64,000 nt of DNA from Petrimonas mucosa (GTDB lineage Bacteria; Bacteroidota; Bacteroidia; Bacteroidales; Dysgonomonadaceae), in assembly GCF_900095795.1 (NCBI RefSeq), contig NZ_LT608328.1, forward strand, positions 186,001-250,000, given 5' to 3'. The translations under genes were made by a program, and so were the position numbers. Below, one piece after another: positions 1 through 8,443 of the stretch. The notes under the pieces are model-generated. The model searched no databases. It saw only the letters and a list, made by a program, of their open reading frames with translations, and was not told the origin of the DNA. Positions within the stretch are counted from its first letter, which is position 1; every line of letters begins with the position of its first letter.

Positions 1-762
1 CTTGCTGCGCCCGAACTTAGCTATCCGACTCTCTCGCATGGTTCCCTCAAAATAGGTATTTGTTAAATCATAGATGATAATCTTGTCATCCAAGGAAAAA
101 AGATCGTTCGTGCGGTTAGAAAAATGACGTTCCAAGCCATCCTTCTCACCATAAAGCCGGTGAGCCATCTGGTAAAGCTTATCTTTGGTGATGGCCGAAG
201 GATCAACCCCGGTCAGTTCACAAAGCGCCGAGTTCTCCTTCAACCAACGGCTGGTTTTATACTCCGATGCGGGGTAAACAGCCCGGGCGATGATCTGGGT
301 TAAAGCAAGGGCGATATCTTGTTTCTCCCAGCCGAAAGTCTCTAAATACTCCGGCAGGAGCAATTGGCGGCAAGCTTGAAGACAAAGCCATTCGCCACCA
401 ACCTCCCGGATATCACTGTTCGTTGTCCTGTCAATGTACACTTGCTCGATACCAGCCGCCTTCTTCTTTGCCTTTTCTATCTTTTGCGCTTCATGGAGTA
501 GTCCCACGTATTTCGTGCACAGGGCTTCCACCTTGTCATCACGAAGCGATGAGATGATGAATGTTTTGCCCTCGAAGTAAACCTGGTTGATGCGTTGACA
601 GAGAAAGGGAATCTTTTCAGGTGGAAGAACTGATTCCAGGTCACCCAAAGAGAGCAGCGTGCGATTACGGATGAAGCGGCCTTCCCGGTAGCTCTCACAC
701 AACCGGTAATGGGTATACTCATGGCCCCCATCCTTTTGCTTTATGCTTGTCTTGAAAAACAT
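1..762 (-). CDS. IS1634-like transposase, N-terminal 254 residues, cut by window edge
   Basis: Open frame from ATG at 762 (complement) running off the left edge without a stop, beginning MFFKTSIKQKDGGHEY. The segment near the edge, IIIYDLTNTYFEG, fits the first catalytic Asp of a DDE transposase of the IS1634/IS4 superfamily, which cuts and pastes its own element. The N-terminal pattern of a short conserved strand followed by an ESYREG-type segment is typical of these long (about 550-600 residue) transposases. Only the first half is visible, so activity cannot be judged. No terminal repeat could be placed in the 200 bp to its right. It borders the orphan ORF at 980 and may have truncated it. 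The family name is from memory of sequence style. Confidence 0.75.
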   Translation of the reverse strand, partial: MFFKTSIKQKDGGHEYTHYRLCESYREGRFIRNRTLLSLGDLESVLPPEKIPFLCQRINQVYFEGKTFIISSLRDDKVEALCTKYVGLLHEAQKIEKAKKKAAGIEQVYIDRTTNSDIREVGGEWLCLQACRQLLLPEYLETFGWEKQDIALALTQIIARAVYPASEYKTSRWLKENSALCELTGVDPSAITKDKLYQMAHRLYGEKDGLERHFSNRTNDLFSLDDKIIIYDLTNTYFEGTMRESRIAKFGRSK

Positions 763-979
763 ACAACGCAAAAGTAATCAAGGGATACGTTTTTTTCAAC
801 ATCAAATGGGGGACTACATTCGTGTTTTAAAATAAACCGACATTGAATATCAGCCTGATACAAAAATTTATGGTCAGCAAACAGACGTAAAACAAGCGGA
901 TTTAACGTAAATAGAGGGTAAGTTTAACTTCTATTTATAATCGTGCTGCAATGTGGGTTAAAAATTTTATGGAAATGAA

Positions 980-1849
980 TTGGTTGGGAAAGGACTTGCA
1001 GGTTTATTCGGAAATAACAGTGCTCACAAAATAGATATTCAACATAAAAGAAGATTGAGTGCTTCTTTATATAGTTATAATTATTTGGTCTATAGTGAAA
1101 CAGGATTAAAAGCGGCTGTAATAAGAAGACGATCGTTGCTTCATAACTGGACTAAAGAAGCAAGTTGGGGGCCTGGAACAGTTATGGGATGGGAACATAT
1201 TCATTTTGTATATGATAAGTTAGATATACCTGACATGCCTGATTTACATGATCAGACTAAGAGAATGACCTACGGCAAATTCATGGGAAATTTAGCTAAA
1301 GTCTCTACATTGTATAAATTTGACAAGAAAGTCTCGGATGGTAATATTATTACCATACCTATTATTTTAGGAAAAGAGATTGAAGTTAATTCACTTGATA
1401 TTGCAAATGCAGGTATAGACTTAATGACAAAAGCAGGATTAGATTATCTGAAAAAATTAGGAGACCCCTATCTTACTCAAGCTCTTGAGCAAAGAGAAGC
1501 GGCGATTAACAAGAGTATATGGAATACAAATCCTTTTCAAAAAGTACCGATTCCGGGTATTTCAATACATATTATAGATTTGAAGAAAAAGCAGATGCAT
1601 GTTTTTATTGGTTCCGATAAAATTTGGAAACCCGGGCCAAGCCAAGTGAAAGTTTTTGATAGTGGTGTTGTATTTGAAGTTGAATACAATTCAAATTTAG
1701 GACTGGTTGGAAGTGCCCTTAAAACTTTAGCAAAAAATGTCAAGAATAAAGCTCCTAATGTGGAATCTGCATTTGTTTACGCATATACAACAACTGATTC
1801 CGGCGGTGAAGTAAAAGGTATGATTCTTAAAAAGACAAAAGACAAGTAA
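980..1849 (+). CDS. Hypothetical protein, probably 5'-truncated
   Basis: A 289-residue frame starting at TTG; the frame is open only from 962, after a stop at 959-961, and has no in-frame ATG near its beginning. The product is basic at the start (IDIQHKRRLSAS) and has a central segment with aromatic residues (GPGTVMGWEHIHFVYDKLD). I see no clear signal peptide or membrane segment and do not recognise a family. The lack of an ATG and the neighbouring transposase suggest that this is the C-terminal end of a larger protein, possibly the tail of a secreted modular protein, left after an IS event. A genuine TTG start cannot be excluded. Codon use is AT-rich like the rest of the 1-6.7 kb block. Confidence 0.45.
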   Translation: MVGKGLAGLFGNNSAHKIDIQHKRRLSASLYSYNYLVYSETGLKAAVIRRRSLLHNWTKEASWGPGTVMGWEHIHFVYDKLDIPDMPDLHDQTKRMTYGKFMGNLAKVSTLYKFDKKVSDGNIITIPIILGKEIEVNSLDIANAGIDLMTKAGLDYLKKLGDPYLTQALEQREAAINKSIWNTNPFQKVPIPGISIHIIDLKKKQMHVFIGSDKIWKPGPSQVKVFDSGVVFEVEYNSNLGLVGSALKTLAKNVKNKAPNVESAFVYAYTTTDSGGEVKGMILKKTKDK

Positions 1850-1958
1850 TAGAATCATAGTAAAATATTATATTTAAATTTTATATCCGGCGTGAGTATA
1901 ATACTCCCCGAAATTTGTACCACGAACTAAGCAAAGATTAAATGCTTATATTTGTGAT

Positions 1959-2255
1959 ATGAACAAGTCAAGAAGAAAACATTCAGCCGCCTTCAAGGCA
2001 GAGGTTGCATTGGCAGCGATCAAGGAACGCGAGACGTTATCCGAGTTAAGTGCCCGTTATGGTGTTCACCCCACAGTGATCAGCACGTGGAAAAATGAGT
2101 TTCTGAAACGTTCAGAAGAAATCTTCTCGAAACAAGGTCCCAGGAGTGAAGCTGACTTTGAAAAGGAGCGACGGGAACTCTTCGCCAAGATAGGTGAATT
2201 GGAGATGCAGCGGGACTGGTTAAAAAAAAAGTCGAAACAGTTGGGCTTGGAATAA
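1959..2255 (+). CDS. IS3-family transposase OrfA (HTH subunit)
   Basis: 98-residue protein with an N-terminal helix-turn-helix of the transposase_8 type (SAAFKAEVALAAIKE, then ELSARYGVHPTVISTWKNE) and a C-terminal heptad-like helix rich in Glu and Lys, as in OrfA of IS3 elements, which binds the terminal repeats. Near its end a run of nine A residues (2222-2230) lets ribosomes slip by -1 into the orfB frame; the shift fits the phase of the two frames (orfA in phase 0, orfB one base back). The ATG at 1959 follows a TATATTTG box by about 6 bases. The reading frame is intact. Confidence 0.85.
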   Translation: MNKSRRKHSAAFKAEVALAAIKERETLSELSARYGVHPTVISTWKNEFLKRSEEIFSKQGPRSEADFEKERRELFAKIGELEMQRDWLKKKSKQLGLE

Positions 2256-2347
2256 TTGAACGTCGAAGCCTTGTATCGAAAGATGATTGTATAAGCCTCC
2301 AGAGCCAATGTGATCTGCTGGGGATCAGCAAATCCGGTCTTTACTAT

Positions 2348-3079
2348 GTGGCAAAAGGAGAATGTGATGCGAATCTTGAGATTATGAAGAAAATGGATAA
2401 ACACCATCAGGATCATCCCACTTACGGAGTTCTGCAAATGCAAGACTACTTGTTGGCACAGGGTTTACGGGTCAATCCCAAGCGAGTGAGACGACTCATG
2501 CGCAAGGCGCAGATAATAGCTCAATATCCAAAGCGAAATTTGAGCAAATTGGGCCTATCCGACTATATCTATCCCTATCTGCTTCGTAATCTTGATGTAG
2601 ACCATCCGAACCAGGTCTGGGAGATTGACATCACGTACATACCCATGGACAGGGGTTTCATGTATCTAACGGCAATCATAGACGTGTACAGTCGTTTTAT
2701 TGTTGGATGGGGACTTCATAACAGCCTTCATGGAGAGAACGTGATTGAAGTCCTTGACGGGGCAATAGATGAGCACGGTGTGCCCGGGATTATCAACTCG
2801 GATCAGGGAAGTCAGTTTACCAGCCCGGCGTGGGTGAACAGGCTCAATGAACTTGGAATCAGCATCAGCATGGATGGCCGTGGCAGGGCAACGGACAACA
2901 TCTATATTGAACGGTTCTGGAGGACATTGAAACAGGATTATGTTTACCCGTTTCCGGCAGAGAACGGCACCACACTCTGGAAAGGGATCCGATGGTTTGT
3001 GAATCATTACAACAAGGAGAAAACCCACCAGGGTGTGGGTAGAAGAACGCCGGAAAGCGTGTTCCGGTTAAGTGCATAA
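2348..3079 (+). CDS. IS3-family transposase OrfB (catalytic, made by -1 frameshift)
   Basis: The first ATG of this frame is at 2348 (243 residues), but the frame is open back to the A9 slip site at 2222, so the natural product is an OrfAB fusion. Visible parts: HTH_21-like segment (HPTYGVLQMQDYL), then the rve integrase core with catalytic residues in VWEIDITYIP (Asp), INSDQGSQF (Asp) and IERFWRTLK (Glu), and the usual C-terminal HYNKEKTHQGVGRRTPESV. All three acidic residues are present and the frame is intact, so the element could be active. It transposes only its own IS. Confidence 0.88.
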   Translation: MAKGECDANLEIMKKMDKHHQDHPTYGVLQMQDYLLAQGLRVNPKRVRRLMRKAQIIAQYPKRNLSKLGLSDYIYPYLLRNLDVDHPNQVWEIDITYIPMDRGFMYLTAIIDVYSRFIVGWGLHNSLHGENVIEVLDGAIDEHGVPGIINSDQGSQFTSPAWVNRLNELGISISMDGRGRATDNIYIERFWRTLKQDYVYPFPAENGTTLWKGIRWFVNHYNKEKTHQGVGRRTPESVFRLSA

Positions 3080-3237
3080 TTTTTTACTTGTAAACAAATG
3101 TACATGCACCAAATGAGACATCAAGCTAAATCCCTGACGGGTTTTGGGAAAAATCTCCACTCAAAAGGAGTTGTATTTTTTCCAAAAAGCTTGACTTACT
3201 CATTTGCTTCAAGAATGGCTGGTTTACAAGTAAAAAA
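3080..3237. repeat. Long nested palindrome P1
   Basis: Arms pair in nested fashion: TTTTTTACTTGTAAAC at 3080-3095 with its exact complement at 3222-3237, AAATGAG at 3111-3117 with CTCATTT at 3199-3205, CAAGCT at 3122-3127 with AGCTTG at 3188-3193. The centre has AAATCTCCA (3151) and GTATTT (3173). The same two core boxes occur inside palindromes at 51.9 and 63.9 kb. It starts just after the IS3 orfB stop and lies about 140 bp before a small envelope-protein gene. It is not a simple terminator. Confidence 0.7.
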
Positions 3238-3378
3238 ACGATAATGTGAAAAAATTCGAGAACAATATTTTAGTTAAAAACCCCGCTTAATCGGTACAGA
3301 GAATAGGGAGTACTAAAGAGTGTTTATTTGCTTGCGCCGGATTAAAAGTAAAATAATCAAAATAATACGAATATATAA

Positions 3379-3948
3379 ATGGAAACGAAGAAACTACTTT
3401 TTAGATACTTTTTATTTTGCTCCCTTTTTATTACAAACACTTTGTATTCACAAGAGTTGCAAACAGTATCCAGAATAGGATTGGGAATAAATGGACTTGA
3501 TCTGGCGGTTGAGTTACCCATAGCGAAAAAAATAACCATTGAACCGAGCATTGGTCTTGGGCCAAGTTATGATTTCGGTGAAGGTGAAGCCCTTACGTTC
3601 AGGATGGATTGGCATTGGACATTATTGAATCCGAGCGTACATTTAGGAGTAAATGGCAAGTTTATTTATAACCATAAAAGTGAACCGAAATTATTCAATT
3701 CGGGAAACTTTATCGGTTTAAAAGTGAAATATGTATCAAAACCATTAACTGATGAGATACATTATTTGACCAATACATTGCTAACAAATCTGAATTGGGG
3801 AGGACAGCGAAATATTGGAAGACATTGGATTTTCAGTTATTCGTTAGGAGCAGGATACGGCTACAACCTCGATGAACCGTATGGTTTATTCTATCCGGCT
3901 TTCGATCTCAAATTTGCCTATGTATTGCCCTACGGAAGAAGCAATTAA
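3379..3948 (+). CDS. Small secreted/outer-membrane beta-strand protein
   Basis: 189 residues. Residues 1-25 form a signal peptide (charged METKK, hydrophobic core, cleavage after LYSQ). The mature part is a series of alternating hydrophobic strands with Gly-rich turns (IGLGPSYD, YSLGAGYGYNLD) and ends in AYVLPYGRSN, consistent with a small outer-membrane barrel or periplasmic beta protein. It resembles the product of the gene at 48168-48725: both have a PIxxKxTIxxxxGIG strand, an (F/Y)NSGNxxGL segment and a Trp-Gly...Gln-Arg segment at matching places. Function unknown. The gene lies in the AT-rich island next to palindrome P1. Confidence 0.7.
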   Translation: METKKLLFRYFLFCSLFITNTLYSQELQTVSRIGLGINGLDLAVELPIAKKITIEPSIGLGPSYDFGEGEALTFRMDWHWTLLNPSVHLGVNGKFIYNHKSEPKLFNSGNFIGLKVKYVSKPLTDEIHYLTNTLLTNLNWGGQRNIGRHWIFSYSLGAGYGYNLDEPYGLFYPAFDLKFAYVLPYGRSN

Positions 3949-4095
3949 AATTTAACTATAGCAAACAAAATACTAAATAGTCTCTTAGCTAATAAATTAA
4001 TGTTTTCACAATTATAATTAGTATGAGGGACTATTATTTTACTAATTGTTTCTTTCTGCAAAAATAGAAGAACAAATAATGATACAAATATCGGC

Positions 4096-4758
4096 ATGAA
4101 ACGTATAATATTTTGTACTTTGGTTTTGGTTATGTTTTTTCTTAATTCAGTTTATTTGAATGCGCAAATCCAAAAAACTTTAGGTATGGATGGCGGTTTT
4201 TACTTTAATTCCAGTAACATAGCATATCATTTTTCGTTGACTTATAGCCTTCAATTCAATCAGTATTTTGGAATTTCTGCTGGAACTATGTTCCTTTCCG
4301 TTCCATTGGATATTGCTGGATGGTCGGATAGTTCAAGAAATAGCAGCTATTATTTTGATGAAGATAATATTAAACGTTTCAATCTGTTTTTTTCTACTTT
4401 TTATTCACGACCACTTTTCCAATCTACAGGTGTTTACACGAATTGGTCGGTTTCATTCGAACCAATTCCATATGAGTATATATCATTAGAGAAACGGATG
4501 AACAATGATATACTATCCGAGAATGTAGGTAAATACCAATTTACTGGATTTTCACCCGGTACATTTTTAGAAATGGGCTTAGTTCAATATTTAAATAGAG
4601 ATAATAATGGATTAAGGCTATCCCTCGGGTTTGGTTATGGCTGGTATGATATGTATGCCGGTTATAATAGAGCTATTATTGATGGACAAAGAATATCGAC
4701 ATATATTCCTAATAATAATCTTTATAAAAGGATAAGTCTAAAGTTAATTGGACTTTAG
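4096..4758 (+). CDS. Putative outer-membrane beta-barrel protein
   Basis: 220 residues with a clear signal peptide (MKRIIFCTLVLVMFFLNS, cleavage near NAQ). The mature chain alternates aromatic/hydrophobic strands (SLTYSLQFNQYFGISAG, RLSLGFGYGWYDMYAGY) with short polar turns and ends RISLKLIGL, the strand-like ending usual for small outer-membrane barrels of Bacteroidota. No family is recognised. It follows the gene at 3379 in the same direction after 147 bp, but the two proteins are not obvious paralogues. The leader is AT-rich. Confidence 0.65.
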   Translation: MKRIIFCTLVLVMFFLNSVYLNAQIQKTLGMDGGFYFNSSNIAYHFSLTYSLQFNQYFGISAGTMFLSVPLDIAGWSDSSRNSSYYFDEDNIKRFNLFFSTFYSRPLFQSTGVYTNWSVSFEPIPYEYISLEKRMNNDILSENVGKYQFTGFSPGTFLEMGLVQYLNRDNNGLRLSLGFGYGWYDMYAGYNRAIIDGQRISTYIPNNNLYKRISLKLIGL

Positions 4759-4969
4759 ACGATTAATGACTTAAAAATAAATGTAATTACACTTTCTAAA
4801 TTCTAACGCGCTCATACCATATTTTCATTAAACAAATAGTTGGGATAATGTTTTCATTTAGCGAAGGTGCCTAAAATATCACATTTTACAACCAGTTCGG
4901 TGTTATACAGGAATTGGTTTCCTTATCTTTGAAATTAACAGACACAGTCTGTCATATTTCGGGAAACGA

Positions 4970-6304
4970 TCATCCGGTTACAGACAATAGACTTATCGTA
5001 TTATATTTTTTGTTTGGGTTTAATAGTTTAGAATTCACCTCTCTCCTTTTTTTGGGGGATGGATTATTATAGCCGGCGGTTACATTCTTTCCAGTACTAT
5101 GGCCAACCATTTGTTTAACGAAAATCTCACTAATATACATTTCGCTTGTAAGATGAGTTACGTAGCTGTTACGGGTATAGGCGGTCGATAAATTCCGGTC
5201 TATCCCTAATTGTGCTGCTATTACTTTTAATGAATTATTTATTGGGTTTAATGCCAGTTGAATAGCGTCTTTTATCTTTCTTTCGTTTTGATCTACTCGT
5301 TCGATGCCGTTAAGAAATGGAAAGATATATCCATTCTGTTCTTTATTGCCGTGTCGGTTAATTATTTCTACCATTGGAGGTAGTAGCGGAGCGCAAATAG
5401 GCTCTGGATTTTTTTTCTTTTTTGTATCTCTGGTTTTCTTACGATGAAATACAATCTCTTGGGATGCTCCGTCGATGTCTTTGTATTGCAACCTGCATAG
5501 ATCACCGAAATTTAGTCCGTTACAATAGAACATGAATATGAAAATATCCCTTGCAACCATCAATCCTTGATTGTCAGTCTCAAAATCCTCTATTTTCCAA
5601 ATGTCCTCAATGTCTAAAGCGATAGATTTTCTCCCACCTTCCGGAATAGAATATTTATTCTTGCCCTCTCCAAATGGATAGCGAGTTCCGCTTAAATAAG
5701 GGTCTTCTCCATTGTTTATTATTGCCCTAAGTGTTCTCATATAAATCCCGATAGTAGCGTATTCTATACCGGTCGCACTCCAAAAGTCTTCGCAGTCAGA
5801 TAAAAATTTCACCGTGATATCGTCAAATTTAATATCAGCGATGACGTTTAAAACATCCTTACCTTTTGTCTTATGCTTTTTACTTACACATTCTTCAATA
5901 AATAGTTGTTTGGCTATTTTACTTTTGATTTTTCTGTAATACTGAAAACGTATAAGAGCGTTTAATGTGGTTCTGTATATTGTTGCATTCCCGACCTTGA
6001 AGGTGTTGTTTAAAGTGTTTATTTTGGCCGTAAACGCATCATTTACGGTTAAGATATCCGACTTGCCTAATTTGTGATCGAGTGCTGCAAAAGAGAAATT
6101 GTCTGCAGTCTCTTTAACGGACGGAGGATTTGCGAGGTTGCGGGGGGGGGGGGGATATCCACTATCCCTTGTAATCTCGCAAATCCTGTGTTCTACGATG
6201 TCGCCGTTAGGCGAGGAGTAGAATGCAGGATGTAATCCTCCGTCCGTTCTCCCGACGAGCCGAAGGCGATGTCGGGAGAACTGCGGGTTTAAGAATATCA
6301 TCAA
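4970..6304 (-). pseudogene. Tyrosine integrase, catalytic part, out of frame with its N-terminus
   Basis: Reads as 444 residues, but the first 60 or so are encoded by a palindromic insert and are not integrase-like. Homology-like sequence resumes at KETADNFSFAALDHKLG, then the SAM-like core-binding domain and the catalytic domain: FYCNGLNFGDLCRLQYKDI, the HRKKT strand, TRNSYVTHL, VGHSTGKNVTAGY with the presumed nucleophile Tyr. This is the Bacteroidota integrase type used by conjugative transposons and genomic islands. The N-terminal arm-binding domain is encoded one frame away at 6207-6554. It lies 190 bp from a tRNA-Gly fragment, its probable attachment site. Ribosomal slippage in the G13 run (6142-6154) would not fuse the domains, because the frame change is needed upstream of it. 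Confidence 0.75.
6116..6280. repeat. Palindromic insert inside the integrase gene
   Basis: Three perfect inverted repeats are packed here: a 15-bp pair at 6116-6130 and 6234-6248 (AACGGACGGAGGATT), a 12-bp pair at 6125-6136 and 6176-6187 (AGGATTTGCGAG), and a 10-bp pair at 6247-6256 and 6271-6280 (TTCTCCCGAC). A run of 13 G is at 6142-6154. The block sits between the last integrase-like codons of the N-terminal frame and the first of the C-terminal frame. It changes the frame, so it most likely disrupted the gene. Confidence 0.75.
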
Positions 6305-6554
6305 AATATTTTTGTATGTCGTCTTTATGCTCTCTTAGATGTGCCGCTTTAGTCTTAAAATTAAAATCAGCTTCCTCTGAAGCTTCAAATAATTCCCAGT
6401 CCTCACGATCTAATACTTTTCCTGTAGAGTAGTAGTCGCTATCTCTTTTATATGTTACACGCCACCGTAGTGGGCATTCATTTTCGGGATTTTTATTCCT
6501 TATATCTCGAACAAGTTTAACGGTTATACCGTTATTGGAATAGTAGAATTTCAT
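6207..6554 (-). pseudogene. Tyrosine integrase, N-terminal arm-binding fragment
   Basis: 115 residues starting MKFYYSNNGITVKLVRDIRN. Residues 1-98 look like the N-terminal arm-type DNA-binding domain of Bacteroidota integrases (CPLRWRVTYKRDSDYYSTG, then LDREDWELFEA and a helix ending YFDDILKP). The last residues come from the palindromic insert and end at a stop inside it. Together with 4970-6304 it represents one original gene of about 400 residues. The ATG at 6554 is the natural start. The leader to its right (6555-6740) is very AT-rich and holds no other gene. Confidence 0.7.
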
Positions 6555-6742
6555 ATCAGTATATTTTTAGATTGTATTCGATATATAACAAACAATCATA
6601 ACAAACAAATAACAAACAAAAGTAGCAAAAATATACAAATAGAAGAAATAGGAAAGAGTTAATAATTTATTATATATGCTGTTAAACAGGTATTTATGAA
6701 TTATTTGAAAATAGAGAAAAAATACAGAAATAACTGTTTAAA

Positions 6743-6788
6743 AGCTTCCCAAGCTGGGGGTCGCGAGTTCGAGTCTCGTTTGCCGCTC
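6743..6788 (+). other. 3' fragment of tRNA-Gly(CCC): island attachment site
   Basis: The sequence reads as the anticodon arm (TTCCCAA loop, anticodon CCC), variable loop, T arm (GTTCGAGTC) and acceptor 3' strand (GCCGCT) of a glycine tRNA. The 5' half (acceptor 5' strand, D arm) is absent, and AT-rich sequence with an integrase gene lies in its place. A normal terminator follows. This is the usual picture of an att site formed when an island integrates into a tRNA 3' end; the complete tRNA would lie at the other island end, beyond the left edge. Confidence 0.8.
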
Positions 6789-6798
6789 TCTGAGTACC

Positions 6799-6835
6799 AA
6801 TCGCTTACAGGTTTATCCTGCAAGCGATTTTTTTT
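6799..6835 (+). terminator. Rho-independent terminator after the tRNA-Gly fragment
   Basis: Stem AATCGCTT (6799-6806) with AAGCGATT (6822-6829), followed by a run of T to 6835. It would end transcripts of the tRNA-Gly locus and belongs to the core-genome side of the junction. Confidence 0.75.
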
Positions 6836-7069
6836 GTGCCGCTCTCCTCCTTCAGAGCATCATCTATCAGAGAAGAAGACAATCTCAGCCCTCTTCAACT
6901 GTCAAACAGTATCTGCTAACGGAGAGCACTGCCAGCTGACCGGCCAATATCGGAATTGAATGGCCTGGTTTATTCGAATGAGGTGATCAACCGGTCGATA
7001 AACGCAGGTTTGTTGTCGCAATTGAATCTCACCGACACCTTGTTTGCCTGGCATTTCGTACAGAGATAG

Positions 7070-8443
7070 TTACATGGGCGCACCGGGATCTTTGCCAGGC
7101 ACAGGTACCACACCTTCATGATAATCGGGCAGCGGCCCCATCTCATAGGTCTCCGGTCCATAGCGGAGGGTTGAAGAGATGATCTCGTCCCAACTGATCT
7201 CTTTACCCGTATAGGCTGCCTCTCTTCCCAATATGGCAACCAGTGTAGAATAGGCCAGATCTTCTGCCTGGTTGATTTTCTTGTTCAAACGGATCGATTC
7301 CACCAGGTGGATATGTTCCTGGTTGTAGGGGTTTTTTACCGGCTTCTTCTCATAATCGTATTTCCACAGGAGGTTTCCACTCCAGTCGACTATCTTGATC
7401 GATCCCCCGTCGTTCAGCTGGGCCATCCCTTTTGCGCCCAGGATCTGTTCCGACACATTGCCGTCACATCCATCTATCTGCCTGGCGGTATGCAGCATTC
7501 GTTTGTTGTTGTTGTAATAATAATCGACACTGAAGAAGTCGAAGATGTCTCCGGTCAACCTGCGTGCGCGTCCACCAAAACCGACTGCTCTCAAGGGCTT
7601 TTCACCCATGAACCAGGTGACGACATCGATATTGTGAATACCTTGATCGAGGATATGATCTCCACTCAGCCATTTAATATTAAACCAGTTGCGGATGCAA
7701 TACTCCATATCGCTCCACTCGGGACGCTTGACCTTGTTCCACCAGGCACCCTGATTCCAATGAGATGTGCAGGAGACAACCTCACCAATGATTCCATTTC
7801 TTATTTGAATATATGCCTCCCAATAGTCGCGACGGTGCCTGCGCTGGTTTCCGGTAATTACGGTAAGTCCCTTTCCTGTAGCCACTTTCGATGCAGCAAT
7901 GACCGTACGGATGCCTGTTGGATCTACCGCACACGGTTTCTCCATAAAGAGATGCTTACCGGCCTCCACAGCCGCCTTGAAATGTTCAGGACGGAAATGG
8001 GTCGGGGTACACAAGAGCACCACATCAACATCCTCCATCTCCAAGATCTTCTTGTATGCATCGAATCCCAAAAAGCAGTTGCGGTCGTCCACTTTGTTAT
8101 TGTACTTTTCAGAGAGGAGCCTCCGGCAACTCTCCATCCTGTCGGGAAAGAGATCGGCCAGGGCAACTATGGAGAGATTGGGTCCAGCCTCCAGAAACTG
8201 GGTAGCAGCACCGGTACCCCTGTCTCCGCAACCGATGAGTGCAGCCCTCAATGGTTCTCCATCTGGAGCGATCTCAACAAAGGAGAACATACCCAGCTCT
8301 TCGGGGGTATGTTGCTTGCCAGATTCTCTATTCTCTCCCTTAGAGCAGGATGTGATCAATGCGGGGGTGCCGATTCCCAATGGGAGCGATGCGCCCAGGA
8401 TGGCTGAATTGGATAAAAAGTCACGTCGTTTCATACTCTTCAA
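7070..8443 (-). CDS. Gfo/Idh/MocA-family oxidoreductase, Tat-exported
   Basis: 457 residues. The start MKSMKRRDFLSNSAILGAS is a twin-arginine signal (RRDFL) and is followed by a Cys (ITSCSKG) that could also be lipidated. The mature part begins with a Rossmann NAD(P)-binding fold (RAALIGCGDRGTGAA, ALADLFPDR), then the family's EKP motif (FMEKPCAVD) and the C-terminal alpha/beta substrate domain (DHILDQGIHNIDVVTWFMG). Such periplasmic enzymes oxidise or rearrange sugars or glycosides; the substrate here is unknown. It closes the xylose operon and overlaps the tail of the GH3 relic. The ATG at 8434 is an alternative start. 230 bp without a recognised gene follow it. Confidence 0.85.
   Translation of the reverse strand: MKSMKRRDFLSNSAILGASLPLGIGTPALITSCSKGENRESGKQHTPEELGMFSFVEIAPDGEPLRAALIGCGDRGTGAATQFLEAGPNLSIVALADLFPDRMESCRRLLSEKYNNKVDDRNCFLGFDAYKKILEMEDVDVVLLCTPTHFRPEHFKAAVEAGKHLFMEKPCAVDPTGIRTVIAASKVATGKGLTVITGNQRRHRRDYWEAYIQIRNGIIGEVVSCTSHWNQGAWWNKVKRPEWSDMEYCIRNWFNIKWLSGDHILDQGIHNIDVVTWFMGEKPLRAVGFGGRARRLTGDIFDFFSVDYYYNNNKRMLHTARQIDGCDGNVSEQILGAKGMAQLNDGGSIKIVDWSGNLLWKYDYEKKPVKNPYNQEHIHLVESIRLNKKINQAEDLAYSTLVAILGREAAYTGKEISWDEIISSTLRYGPETYEMGPLPDYHEGVVPVPGKDPGAPM

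Larger units (their letters stand above)
1916..3104 (+). mobile_element. IS3-family insertion sequence (ends approximate)
   Basis: Two overlapping-phase transposase frames (1959-2255 and 2348-3079) define an IS3-type element. A TATATTTG promoter-like box lies at about 1946-1953, just before orfA. The ends proposed here are a TGTAC at 1916 and a GTACA ending at 3104, which would give the TG...CA termini expected in IS3 elements, but the inverted repeat is weak and no target duplication was found. The right end overlaps a long palindrome (3080-3237), so the true boundary is uncertain. Confidence 0.55.

Noticed and set aside
4759-4969. TTCTAACGCG near 4800 considered as another TGTTAGCG-type box
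   Set aside because: Only a partial match, with no palindrome beside it.
6142-6154. G13 run considered as a programmed frameshift or phase-variation tract for the integrase
   Set aside because: The frame change needed to join the two integrase parts lies upstream of the run, where the N-terminal frame has already met a stop; slippage at the run would not restore the protein.
6696-6959. 87-codon plus-strand frame
   Set aside because: Runs through the tRNA-Gly fragment and its terminator, so it is not a gene.
6970-7239. Minus-strand frame ending in a Cys-containing, protein-like tail (residues LCTKCQANKV)
   Set aside because: Most of it is a shadow of the oxidoreductase end. The tail at 6970-7065 looks somewhat coding-like but is too short and matches nothing I recognise.
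7307-8407. Long plus-strand open frame of 366 codons
   Set aside because: It lies fully opposite the Gfo/Idh oxidoreductase gene, has no protein-like motifs, and results from the codon use of the real gene.
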